From positions 1-64,000 of the forward strand of contig CAJUKY010000004.1 of NCBI GenBank assembly GCA_910587055.1: DNA of 64,000 bases. Reading direction: 5' to 3'. The notes under the pieces are model-generated. The model had not been told where the DNA came from and searched no databases. It saw only the letters and a list, made by a program, of their open reading frames with translations. Position 1 is the first letter of the stretch. Every line of letters begins with the position of its first letter. This stretch comes from Candidatus Gastranaerophilales bacterium (GTDB taxonomy: Bacteria > Cyanobacteriota > Vampirovibrionia > Gastranaerophilales > Gastranaerophilaceae). Positions 9,124 through 16,485 of this stretch are shown one piece after another. Both the position numbers and the translations under genes were made by a program.

Positions 9124-9777
9124 TTATCTGTTTCTCTGGCGGAACTTCCATTTCGGAACATTATCATAATGGAATTTTAAAAGAAGTATATCTCCGGTTT
9201 TAATATTAACTTCTTCTCCTTCTTCAATATAACAAAGCGGAGAATTTTCATAAACATTTTTTGCACCTGATTTTAAACGACCCTCGCCTTCATTCGGGGC
9301 AATGATTCCTTTGCCGAAATAATAAATCTGTCCGATACCTTTAACAAAATGGCCAGCAACGCCAAGTCCCGCACCAAATGCCGCTTTTTTAACATCAAAA
9401 GGTTTGTATCCTACAACATTTGCAACCCAGTATTCATCATCAATTTGTGCGGTTATCTCCCCTTTTGAAGGTATTGTATAGCTTATAGGGCTGATGACAA
9501 GATATCCGTTTCTCTTTCCGCGTTTAGGCTCTATAATCTTTGCAGCTTTAGCTGATATTATGCTGTCTTCTTCAAGAACGACACCGTTTTTAAAAGCATT
9601 TTCTCTTAAAACCTTGAATTTGATAATATTATCGCTATTATCCACGGAAAAATCTTCAAGGCTCTCCACAATAACTTTATTTGTAGTATCTACTTCATCT
9701 TCATTTGAGAATGCAGGAATAATTATTCCTGTTAATAACAATAAACATAATAAAATAATTCTTTTCATAAAAGTCAT
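9124..9777 (-). CDS. Secreted or periplasmic protein of unknown function
   Basis: A 217 aa protein with a clear Sec signal peptide (MKRIILLCLLLLTGIIIPAFS, cleavage near residue 25) and a mostly beta-strand body. A Gly/Ala-rich hydrophobic stretch (about 130-150, AAFGAGLGVAGHFVKGIGQI) could insert in a membrane. The C-terminus is basic (KFRQRNR). An in-frame ATG at 9768 is an alternative start; neither has a strong ribosome binding site. It lies 10 bases downstream of the calpain-like gene on the same strand, so the two are probably cotranscribed. The family is not recognised. Confidence 0.6.
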   Translation of the reverse strand: MTFMKRIILLCLLLLTGIIIPAFSNEDEVDTTNKVIVESLEDFSVDNSDNIIKFKVLRENAFKNGVVLEEDSIISAKAAKIIEPKRGKRNGYLVISPISYTIPSKGEITAQIDDEYWVANVVGYKPFDVKKAAFGAGLGVAGHFVKGIGQIYYFGKGIIAPNEGEGRLKSGAKNVYENSPLCYIEEGEEVNIKTGDILLLKFHYDNVPKWKFRQRNR

Positions 9778-9787
9778 TATATCATAA

Positions 9788-11509
9788 TTATAGAAGTTTG
9801 CCGCAATCTACTGTATCGAAATATTCACAAAGTTCTTCATAATTTAAAATAACTTCATTTAATGTATTATGAGGATCTCTTACAGAAAACATCCTGCCAT
9901 TTTCTGTATCAACGGGTGAAAGTGAATAAGCATGTTTATAATATAACGGAATTTTTGCGCTGCTGTTATCCTGCCTTGAACTGCAGGTGAAAATATATTT
10001 TGAAACGTCCTGTGTAAATAATTTTTCTTTTACAAAATCAGAATTTAAAGGCTCTTTAAATGTATCAACAAAACCAAAATTTTTAAATGCATCTTCTTCT
10101 CTTCCTGCTGTTGCATACAATAGGTCAAATTTTGTAATATTGTTAAACAAATCGAGTATCATACGTTTTGGCAAAACTTCATTGCTAAAATACATACTGC
10201 TTGTAGAACCCCCGACATTATGTATTATTCTTTTTAATACAAGAGCTTCATATTTAGAAAAATCATCATCTTTATTTTGAACTTTGGCAAGTTTTTCTTC
10301 GGCCTTATCTTTTGTAATTTTGAAAAATGACCATTTATCATCAATAACGGCAAACATTTCTTCACCTTTTTCATAAAAAGAGCAGAAATAATCAAGTTCT
10401 TCATCGGTTACTGTTTTCCAATCAAGTGCACTTGGAATTATAACAGATTTTGTTTGTTCAAGTTTTTTTTGTTTTTCTTTCACCTCATCTTCACTGAAAA
10501 GCATCCAGAAAATATTATTTTCATCAAGTGCAATGCGATTAGGGCTATTTTGTAATTCTTTAAAGTCATTGTATCTTTTTTCTATAACAGATTTTGCCTC
10601 ATCACTTTTCATTTTTTCGTATAATATTTCAACGGCCTTCACTCCTTCCGTTGTAAATGAGGTTATTTTATCATCCTTTATCTTTAAAATTTCCTTTGAT
10701 ATATCTTTCACAATTGTTTTAGAAGTATCGGTTTGAACAATTTCTCCATTATTATCTTTAAAACCGGAGAATGCTATATCAACAGTACCATCCTCATTTT
10801 CTCTAAACATTTCTAAAAGTTTGTATCTTGTATTAAGGTTTTGGTTGATTGAATCAATTGAAGATAAAAGATAACAATCCCCAAGCCTTCCTGATTGGGT
10901 TATTATAAACCTTTCAACCGGCGGAAAAAGTTCAAGGTATGTTTTTGGAGTAATAAAAAGTTTTTTAAAAGAATTATCCTGAAGCTTTATTGAAATATTT
11001 TTATCATCGCCAATTATACAAACTTCACCTGTTTCAAGGCTTTTTTCGGCCTTTATTTCATCTTCAAAATGCGGAACAAAGACATCTGCGGGGTCTTTAT
11101 TTTCTGCATAAGCATCGTATAGTTTATCAATGTCTTTTACTGCATTTGAGTTTAATTGGCCCGTTATATCATCAAGTACATAAGGAGAAAGCTTTTCTTC
11201 ATCCACAAGTTCAAGAATTATTTCCATATAGCTTGACTCAATACCCCCTGCTTCAAGCTTATTGATGACTTTATCCGCGTAATCAACCGTATATTGCCGG
11301 GTTAAATCATTGTGCATGTAATATTTATAAAGATTTCTAATTCTTTCGTTTGAATAATCGTATAAAGATTGAAAATCAGATAAATCAATATTATCAGGGG
11401 TACTACTTGGAGAAGTTCCTTCTAAAATGCTGTTTTTTGTTTCAGGATAAGAATATTTTGAACTTTTATACCTTGAAAAATTTATGTTGTTAAACAATTG
11501 CATTTTCAT
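9788..11509 (-). CDS. Calpain-like (C2) cysteine protease homologue
   Basis: A 573 aa protein when started at ATG 11509. Residues near 206-218 read QSGRLGDCYLLSSI, a close match to the calpain motif around the nucleophile (C212). A matching histidine lies in KHAYSLSP (H526). The third catalytic position, Asn in the RNPWG box of eukaryotic calpains, appears as VRDPHN (D545, with N548 nearby). The N-terminal 170 residues are helical and unrecognised. A longer open frame to 11620 would add a hydrophobic leader, but that stretch covers the divergent promoter and is probably not translated. There is no signal peptide from 11509. Bacterial calpain-like proteins are uncommon and proteolytic activity is not proven. 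Confidence 0.65.
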   Translation of the reverse strand: MKMQLFNNINFSRYKSSKYSYPETKNSILEGTSPSSTPDNIDLSDFQSLYDYSNERIRNLYKYYMHNDLTRQYTVDYADKVINKLEAGGIESSYMEIILELVDEEKLSPYVLDDITGQLNSNAVKDIDKLYDAYAENKDPADVFVPHFEDEIKAEKSLETGEVCIIGDDKNISIKLQDNSFKKLFITPKTYLELFPPVERFIITQSGRLGDCYLLSSIDSINQNLNTRYKLLEMFRENEDGTVDIAFSGFKDNNGEIVQTDTSKTIVKDISKEILKIKDDKITSFTTEGVKAVEILYEKMKSDEAKSVIEKRYNDFKELQNSPNRIALDENNIFWMLFSEDEVKEKQKKLEQTKSVIIPSALDWKTVTDEELDYFCSFYEKGEEMFAVIDDKWSFFKITKDKAEEKLAKVQNKDDDFSKYEALVLKRIIHNVGGSTSSMYFSNEVLPKRMILDLFNNITKFDLLYATAGREEDAFKNFGFVDTFKEPLNSDFVKEKLFTQDVSKYIFTCSSRQDNSSAKIPLYYKHAYSLSPVDTENGRMFSVRDPHNTLNEVILNYEELCEYFDTVDCGKLL

Positions 11510-11567
11510 AATTCGGATAAAACACAAAAATAAAAATAATTGATAAAATGTTTTAATATTTTTAAGA

Positions 11568-11573
11568 TATAAT
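11568..11573 (+). promoter_or_regulatory. -10 element for the isochorismatase-like gene
   Basis: A perfect TATAAT lies 49 bases before the ATG at 11622, followed by an AGAGGAAT ribosome binding site at about 11606. A TTGATA is present at 11540-11545, but the 22-base spacing is too long for a normal -35. The overlapping reverse strand also carries a TATTATATC that could serve the divergent calpain-like gene. Confidence 0.45.
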
Positions 11574-11621
11574 ATTGATAAAAAAATAAGCATTATCAAC
11601 AAAAAAGAGGAATTAATCAAT

Positions 11622-12167
11622 ATGTTAAATACAATGGATAGTCTGGTTTTAATTGTAGATATTCAGGAAAAATTGATGGCGATGCTGAATCAGGGCATCA
11701 AAGAACAAATGTATATTAAAGCCCCTAAGCTGACACGCGCTGCAAGGATTTTAGGTATAAATACACTTGTAACGGAACAATATCCGAAAGGTTTAGGCGG
11801 TACAATCGAAGAAATTAAAGCCGAGCTCAATGAATATCGTCCTATGGAAAAAACAGGGTTTAACGCTCTTATGGAGCCCGGATATGCGGAAACTATTAAA
11901 TCTTTAGGTAAAAAACAGGTGATAATCTGCGGAATTGAAGCACATATCTGTGTTTATCAAACGGCTGCAAAGCTTCTTGAAGAAGGATATGAAGTTTTTG
12001 TTTTGAAAGATTTATGCGCAAGCAGAAATAAGGTTGAATTTGAATGTGCTATGGATTTATTAAAAAGCCTCGGGGCTAAAATAACCTGTCTTGAAATCGT
12101 GCTTTTTGAATGGCTGAAAACTGCTAAAAACCCGAACTTCAAAGAAATTCAAGCATTAATAAAATAA
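11622..12167 (+). CDS. Isochorismatase-like cysteine hydrolase
   Basis: A 181 aa cytosolic hydrolase of the isochorismatase/nicotinamidase-like superfamily, in the YcaC-like branch. The triad is visible: D13 in VDIQEK, K77 in MEKTGFNA, and nucleophile C110 in GIEAHICVYQT. The usual cis-peptide region (IICGIEAH) precedes the cysteine. Members hydrolyse amides or enol ethers; the substrate is not predictable here. A good ribosome binding site lies upstream. A 34-codon frame follows after 20 bases and may be cotranscribed. Confidence 0.85.
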   Translation: MLNTMDSLVLIVDIQEKLMAMLNQGIKEQMYIKAPKLTRAARILGINTLVTEQYPKGLGGTIEEIKAELNEYRPMEKTGFNALMEPGYAETIKSLGKKQVIICGIEAHICVYQTAAKLLEEGYEVFVLKDLCASRNKVEFECAMDLLKSLGAKITCLEIVLFEWLKTAKNPNFKEIQALIK

Positions 12168-12187
12168 ATTAATAAGAAAAAAATAAA

Positions 12188-12292
12188 ATGATATCAACTT
12201 TATCATATGTAACATATGCCATAATTGGTGCATTGATAGGTGCCTTAGTTGGCGGTATTGTAAGTATTATATTTAAATCTCGTAAGAAATAA
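12188..12292 (+). CDS. Small single-span glycine-zipper membrane protein
   Basis: A 34-codon frame starting ATG 12188 and ending TAA 12290-12292. It encodes one hydrophobic helix with small-residue spacing (AIIGALIGALVGGIVSIIF) and a basic tail (KSRKK), the layout of many small inner-membrane proteins. It follows the isochorismatase-like gene by 20 bases. The ribosome binding site is weak, so translation is likely but not certain. No function can be given. Confidence 0.45.
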   Translation: MISTLSYVTYAIIGALIGALVGGIVSIIFKSRKK

Positions 12293-12300
12293 TTATTTTG

Positions 12301-13207
12301 TTATTCTTCGTCTAATTCAAGAAGAAGGTTTTCTGCTGCTTTTGAAAGACCGCAAAATATATTTATAAATGAATTATCAACGTCTGGCCCCTGCGTATAA
12401 GCATCTATTTCATCATTTGCATGATGTATGATATATTCAAGTATGAATTTTCTGCTGTAATTATTGCCGATATTTTCGGTGAATTTTGTGATAGAGCTAT
12501 TAATACGCTGTTGAAACTCTTCCTCAACAGTTTTATTATAGGTATCTTTGAAAACTTTATCAAAATTTGTAGCATTTTTTTATTAAAATGGAGTTCGCTG
12601 CTGATAATATCCGCAATTGCAAAAACATCGAAACTCAAATCATTGAAAATATCATTTGAAACATTAAAGCTGTTAACAGCTTTACGTTTATCTCTTTCAC
12701 CTTTGAAATAATTATTGTAAAAATCTATGTCGCTAATTCTGTCATCACAATCTTGTTGAATAGCATGTGTTGTTTCATGTACCATGTGTTGTGCAAGGTC
12801 TGCTCTTCCATCGTAATCATTATTTTCAGGCAAGTTTACTTTTAATTTTTTCGATGAAACAACCATTAGGAAGCCATAGTCTTTGTCGGGTCTTCCTTCC
12901 ATTCTTTGTGCAAAAGCTGCACCTGCGCCATAAAGATGTTCCTCTTCATTGAACGGCTCTATAAAGACATCAGGACAATATTTTTGCTATCTAAAATATA
13001 ATTACACATTTCTTTTTTCATAGATGCGCACAAATCGTCGAATTTTCTTGAGCCAAAAGAAATTTGATTTTGTTCAATATTCCTTACAAATATATCTTGC
13101 TGTAAGGGCATTTTGGCATTATAACAATGCTGAATATTTGTATTGGCAGTATAAGAAATACTTATGGGTGAAAAATTTAATAAAGAACTTGCAAAAGATA
13201 TTCTCAT
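12301..13207 (-). pseudogene. HExxH metalloprotease-like gene broken by two frameshifts
   Basis: Three consecutive minus-strand frames form one protein if two homopolymers are corrected. The first part (13207 down to about 12985) begins MRISFASSLL and includes NQISFGSRKFDD. Adding one T to the T5 run at 12981-12985 joins it to CPDVFIEPFNEEEHLYGAGA and then to HMVHETTHAIQQ, an HExxH zinc-binding motif. Adding one T to the T7 run at 12575-12581 replaces a low-complexity tail with ATNFDKVFKDTYNKTVEEEF and so on, ending LLLELDEE at TAA 12301-12303. The corrected product is about 300 aa. As read, the pieces are 12959-13207 and 12405-12902. It could be a true pseudogene or carry consensus-sequence errors. 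Confidence 0.7.
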
Positions 13208-13251
13208 AGCATTTCTCTAAAACATATAAAGAAATATTTTTGCTATAAATT

Positions 13252-14613
13252 TTACTCTTCCTGTCGTTTAATCGGGTTTTTGAATTTTGTTGTGGAGCCC
13301 TGAAACAGTAAGTCAACATTTCCTACAGGGCCGTTTCTTTGTTTTGCAATAGAAATTGTTGCTTTGTTTTTTACTTCGGGGTTTTCCTTATCGTAATATT
13401 CTTCCCTGTGGATAAACATTACAATATCGGCATCCTGCTCAATTGCACCTGAATCTCTTAAGTCTGAAAGCATCGGCATTTTATCGCCCCTTTCTTCAAC
13501 TTTACGTGATAATTGCGAAAGTGAAATAATGGGAACGTTTAATTCTCTTGCAAGAGCTTTTAAGCCTCTTGATATTATTGAAATCTGCTGGGTTCTATCC
13601 TGCGAGCTTCTCTCTTCAATCAGCTGTAAATAGTCTATTATTATAAGCCCTAAATCAGGATAATTCATTTTTAAGCGTCTGCATTTTGCGCGGATATCAG
13701 AAACGCTTACCCCTGCCGTGTCGTCAATTAATAACGGTGCAAGATGTAAATCATCAAGCTTTGCAAAAATCTTTTCCCATTCTGCAGGCAATAATTCGCC
13801 TATTCTTGCCCTCTGGGCATCAATTTCAGCCTCGGAACACAATACCCTCTGTGCCAGCTGAATTTTTGACATTTCAAGAGAGAATATGGCAACGGGAATC
13901 TTTGATCTTATTGCGACATTTTGTGCAATATTAAGGGCGAATGCGGTTTTTCCCATTGAAGGACGGGCTGCAAGAATGATTAAATCTGACTTTTGAAACC
14001 CTGCAGTAAGCGCGTCTAAATCGTAAAAACCGCTTGGAACACCGGTGCAGGAGCCTTTATTTGAAGCTCTGTATTCCAGCTGCTCCATTGTTTCATACAG
14101 AAGGCTGCTCAATTGCTCCATCTGCTGAGAGCTTTTTTGCTGTGCAATTTCAAATATCATTTTTTCTGCAAATTCAAGAGAAACTTTTGATTCAGGGTTT
14201 TTAAAGGTTTCTTCAATGATGTTGCTTCCGGCTGCAATAAGCTGCCTTTTAAGTGCGTTTTCTCTAATAATATTAGCGTAATATTCAACGTTTGAAGTGA
14301 GCGTTGTATCAATCATCAAATCGTTTAAATATTCTCTGCCGCCGATATTATCCAGCTGGTTTTTTGCATTGAAATATTCGCCTATTGAAAGTGCATCAAC
14401 AGGCTTATTCTGGTTATAGAGCGTAAACATGGCATCATAAATCAAACGGTTTTGAGGGCTGTAAAAACTGTCGGGAGTTAAAATTTCAACCACTCTGTTT
14501 AAAACTTCGCCTGAATTGATTAAAATGGCGCCGAGCACGGATTCTTCAGCTTCCAGATTATGGGGAGGAAGTTTTTTTGTTAGTTTTTTGTTTGCTTCAA
14601 GCTCCACTGCCAT
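13252..14613 (-). CDS. dnaB: Replicative DNA helicase DnaB
   Basis: A 453 aa hexameric replicative helicase of normal length. The N-terminal DnaB domain begins KLPPHNLEAEESVLGAILI. The RecA-like ATPase domain has Walker A ARPSMGKT (about 218-225), SLEMSKIQLAQR, Walker B LIIIDYLQLI and the C-terminal LRDSGAIEQDADIVMFIHR. It unwinds DNA ahead of the fork and recruits primase. No intein is present, although DnaB commonly carries one in cyanobacteria. Confidence 0.95.
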   Translation of the reverse strand: MAVELEANKKLTKKLPPHNLEAEESVLGAILINSGEVLNRVVEILTPDSFYSPQNRLIYDAMFTLYNQNKPVDALSIGEYFNAKNQLDNIGGREYLNDLMIDTTLTSNVEYYANIIRENALKRQLIAAGSNIIEETFKNPESKVSLEFAEKMIFEIAQQKSSQQMEQLSSLLYETMEQLEYRASNKGSCTGVPSGFYDLDALTAGFQKSDLIILAARPSMGKTAFALNIAQNVAIRSKIPVAIFSLEMSKIQLAQRVLCSEAEIDAQRARIGELLPAEWEKIFAKLDDLHLAPLLIDDTAGVSVSDIRAKCRRLKMNYPDLGLIIIDYLQLIEERSSQDRTQQISIISRGLKALARELNVPIISLSQLSRKVEERGDKMPMLSDLRDSGAIEQDADIVMFIHREEYYDKENPEVKNKATISIAKQRNGPVGNVDLLFQGSTTKFKNPIKRQEE

Positions 14614-14697
14614 ATTTTTTCATTACCTTCCTCTTCTTAGAAAAAATTATAAGCCAAATTTTCATGACTTGCAAATTCTTCTCTAAAACAAAACCTG

Positions 14698-14913
14698 CTA
14701 TTTGTTGTGCTGCATTTTCAATACCCCTTCCGCAAAATCTCTAAAGGTATCTCCGGTTCTTTCTTCACTGTTTTCTATTTTTTGAAAAAAGCATTTGGGT
14801 ATTTCCTGCAGCTTTAAATTTTTTGCAATACAGGGAGCACATCCTTTGTTGTGTTTCGTAGGATGCAGCGGGCAATTCAGATTTTTGCATGTGCAAAAGC
14901 TGCTTAAATTCAT
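14698..14913 (-). CDS. Cysteine-rich DUF6485-like small protein
   Basis: A 71 aa protein with a Cys-rich N-terminal half: CTCKNLNCPLHPTKHNKGC then CAPC and, later, KCFF. The spacing suggests a small metal-binding (zinc or iron-sulfur) module and matches my recollection of DUF6485 proteins. The start overlaps the stop of the GlcG-like gene by 4 bases, indicating coupled translation. Its function is unknown. Confidence 0.6.
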   Translation of the reverse strand: MNLSSFCTCKNLNCPLHPTKHNKGCAPCIAKNLKLQEIPKCFFQKIENSEERTGDTFRDFAEGVLKMQHNK

Positions 14914-15320
14914 TTTATTTCCTCATTAAAAACAGAAACAACATGTTCTGCAATTGCACAATCCTGTTCTTCTGTTCCTCCGCCTACACCGATGCCGCCT
15001 GCTATTTTTCCGTTTACAAACAGCGGATATCCGCCCGCAACCGTTGTAATTTTAGGGTCGTTATTTTGAATTGACATAAGAGGGCCCCCTTCAACACAAT
15101 AAGCCGCTACATCTTTTGTTTTGCATTGCGTTATTGCTGATGTGTATGCTTTTTTGGGTACAAGGGTAATGCTTAAAACCAGTGCTTCTCCGTATCTGCG
15201 GTACACTCTCGGTAATCCGTTTTTATCATAAACGGCAAAACTGATGTCAATCCCTGTTTCTTTACTTTTTTTGTACGCTGCGGCGCATAATTTGTCGCAT
15301 AATTCATCTGTTAAAATCAT
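14910..15320 (-). CDS. GlcG/HbpS family protein
   Basis: A 136 aa protein of the GlcG/HbpS/PduO-C-terminal family, with typical motifs GIDISFAVYDKNGLPRVYRR, PKKAYTSAIT, GGYPLFVNGKIAGGIGVGGG and EQDCAIAEH. Family members form octamers; some bind heme or cobalamin, and others sit in glycolate or 1,2-propanediol operons. It lies 54 bases downstream of an AraC-type regulator and overlaps the Cys-rich gene by 4 bases. The cluster may be a small sensing or detoxification operon, but the ligand is not known. Confidence 0.8.
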   Translation of the reverse strand: MILTDELCDKLCAAAYKKSKETGIDISFAVYDKNGLPRVYRRYGEALVLSITLVPKKAYTSAITQCKTKDVAAYCVEGGPLMSIQNNDPKITTVAGGYPLFVNGKIAGGIGVGGGTEEQDCAIAEHVVSVFNEEIK

Positions 15321-15373
15321 TTTGTATCCTCTTTAACTGTATCTTTTGATTTATTTTAACAGAGTATATAAAG

Positions 15374-16306
15374 CTATTGCTTGCCTGTTTCTTTAAAAAA
15401 TTTGCCTGTTTCTTTAGCTGATTTTTGTAATTTTAAAATATCTTCTTTGGGCTTTGCGCCGAATATTTTTTTATAATCTCTTGTAAACTGGGAAACGCTT
15501 TCATAACCTACTTCAAACGATGCTTCCGTTACATTTTTATTTTCATCCAGCATCAATCTTCTTGCTTCTGTAAGCCTTAATCGCTTTTGACATTGTAAAG
15601 GCGCCATCCCGACCGCATTTTTGAATTTCTGGTGAAAAAGCGATACACTCATATTTTGTTTTTCTGCAAGCTGTTCAACAGTAAAAGAATTTCTGAAATT
15701 TTCTTTAATCCAGCTGTTTATTTTATAAATTTCTCCAGCTTGTTGAATATTTATGACACTTTGCAGAAATTGCGCGCCGCAGGAGCCGCATAAAATGAAG
15801 AATATAATTTCGCGCTTAATATGATTGCCCATAAAATCAAGCGGGGCGGATTCATTCATAGCGGAAAATAACCGGCAGACAGATGATATTACATTATTAT
15901 CAGACGATGATGTTATTTTATTATCAAGTTTGGAATTTGCAATTTTATCCGTAAGGTTTCCATCTAATTCAAGAATGACTGATATAACATCATTTAGTGC
16001 AAATTCAATTGAAAGTGCAAGAAAATATCCGTTTTTTGAAAAAGTTAAAACATCTCCGGATGCAGGTGTATCAATTTTTGATACGGAATACTGCCCGGTT
16101 TCATAATCCATAATGCCCGATGGAGTGTGCAGCCTGATAGAACCGTCGAGCACCATATAAATATAGAAATTTTCTGTTTGCGGCATATCAATTTTTCTTT
16201 TGCTTGAAAGATAAATTGATAAATACGGAAGTTTGGTTTTATTCCATCCTTCCGTTAAAGGCAAAGACCGGATTATTCTGCATAGTTTTTTAATATTATT
16301 TTGCAC
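15374..16306 (-). CDS. AraC family transcriptional regulator
   Basis: A 310 aa regulator. The N-terminal 190 residues match the AraC_N-type ligand-binding domain (LPYLSIYLSSKRKI). The C-terminal 100 residues carry the double helix-turn-helix (FTVEQLAEKQNMSVSLFHQKF and VTEASFEVGYESVSQFTRDYKKIFGAKP). The start is a GTG without a strong ribosome binding site. It probably controls the two downstream genes on the same strand and possibly itself. Confidence 0.85.
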   Translation of the reverse strand: MQNNIKKLCRIIRSLPLTEGWNKTKLPYLSIYLSSKRKIDMPQTENFYIYMVLDGSIRLHTPSGIMDYETGQYSVSKIDTPASGDVLTFSKNGYFLALSIEFALNDVISVILELDGNLTDKIANSKLDNKITSSSDNNVISSVCRLFSAMNESAPLDFMGNHIKREIIFFILCGSCGAQFLQSVINIQQAGEIYKINSWIKENFRNSFTVEQLAEKQNMSVSLFHQKFKNAVGMAPLQCQKRLRLTEARRLMLDENKNVTEASFEVGYESVSQFTRDYKKIFGAKPKEDILKLQKSAKETGKFFKETGKQ

Positions 16307-16330
16307 TGATTATTTTATACCTTTTTATTG

Positions 16331-16363
16331 TTAATGCGGTGTTATAGATTAACACCGCATTAA
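16331..16363. terminator. Perfect 14-bp hairpin downstream of ppdK
   Basis: TTAATGCGGTGTTA (16331-16344) and TAACACCGCATTAA (16350-16363) form a perfect 14-bp stem around a 5-base loop. A T-rich run follows on the plus strand. It lies between the end of ppdK and the start of the AraC gene, both on the minus strand, so it probably terminates ppdK transcription even though the T-tract on that strand is poor. Confidence 0.6.
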
Positions 16364-16387
16364 ATACTTTTTTGTGTTTATAATAAC

Positions 16388-16433
16388 GAAACTTTTATTT
16401 CTTAGCTTCGATAACCGCTTGTGTTGCCGCAAC
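16388..16433 (-). repeat. Fossil duplicate of the ppdK 3' end
   Basis: About 46 bases match the last coding part of ppdK (16479-16525) with roughly eight differences. On the minus strand it reads VAATQAVIEAKK then stop, against LAAAQAVIEAKK then stop in the intact gene. The similarity weakens a few codons further in, where an in-frame stop appears. It is best explained as the remnant of a tandem duplicate or recombined ppdK allele. A GCGT-GAAA-ACGC mini-hairpin lies between the two copies. Confidence 0.7.
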
Positions 16434-16485
16434 TTTTTACGCCTTAGCGTGAAAACGCAGCTTGTCTACAAATACGGCGAAACTT

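Noticed and set aside
11510..11620. Hydrophobic N-terminal extension of the calpain-like protein
   Set aside because: The stretch is AT-rich DNA covering the divergent promoter, and it gives an artificial Phe/Leu/Ile-rich leader. ATG 11509 is more natural.
13024..13319. Small open frames on both strands near the metalloprotease-like gene
   Set aside because: They overlap the better-supported broken gene and dnaB and have no recognisable protein features or ribosome binding sites.
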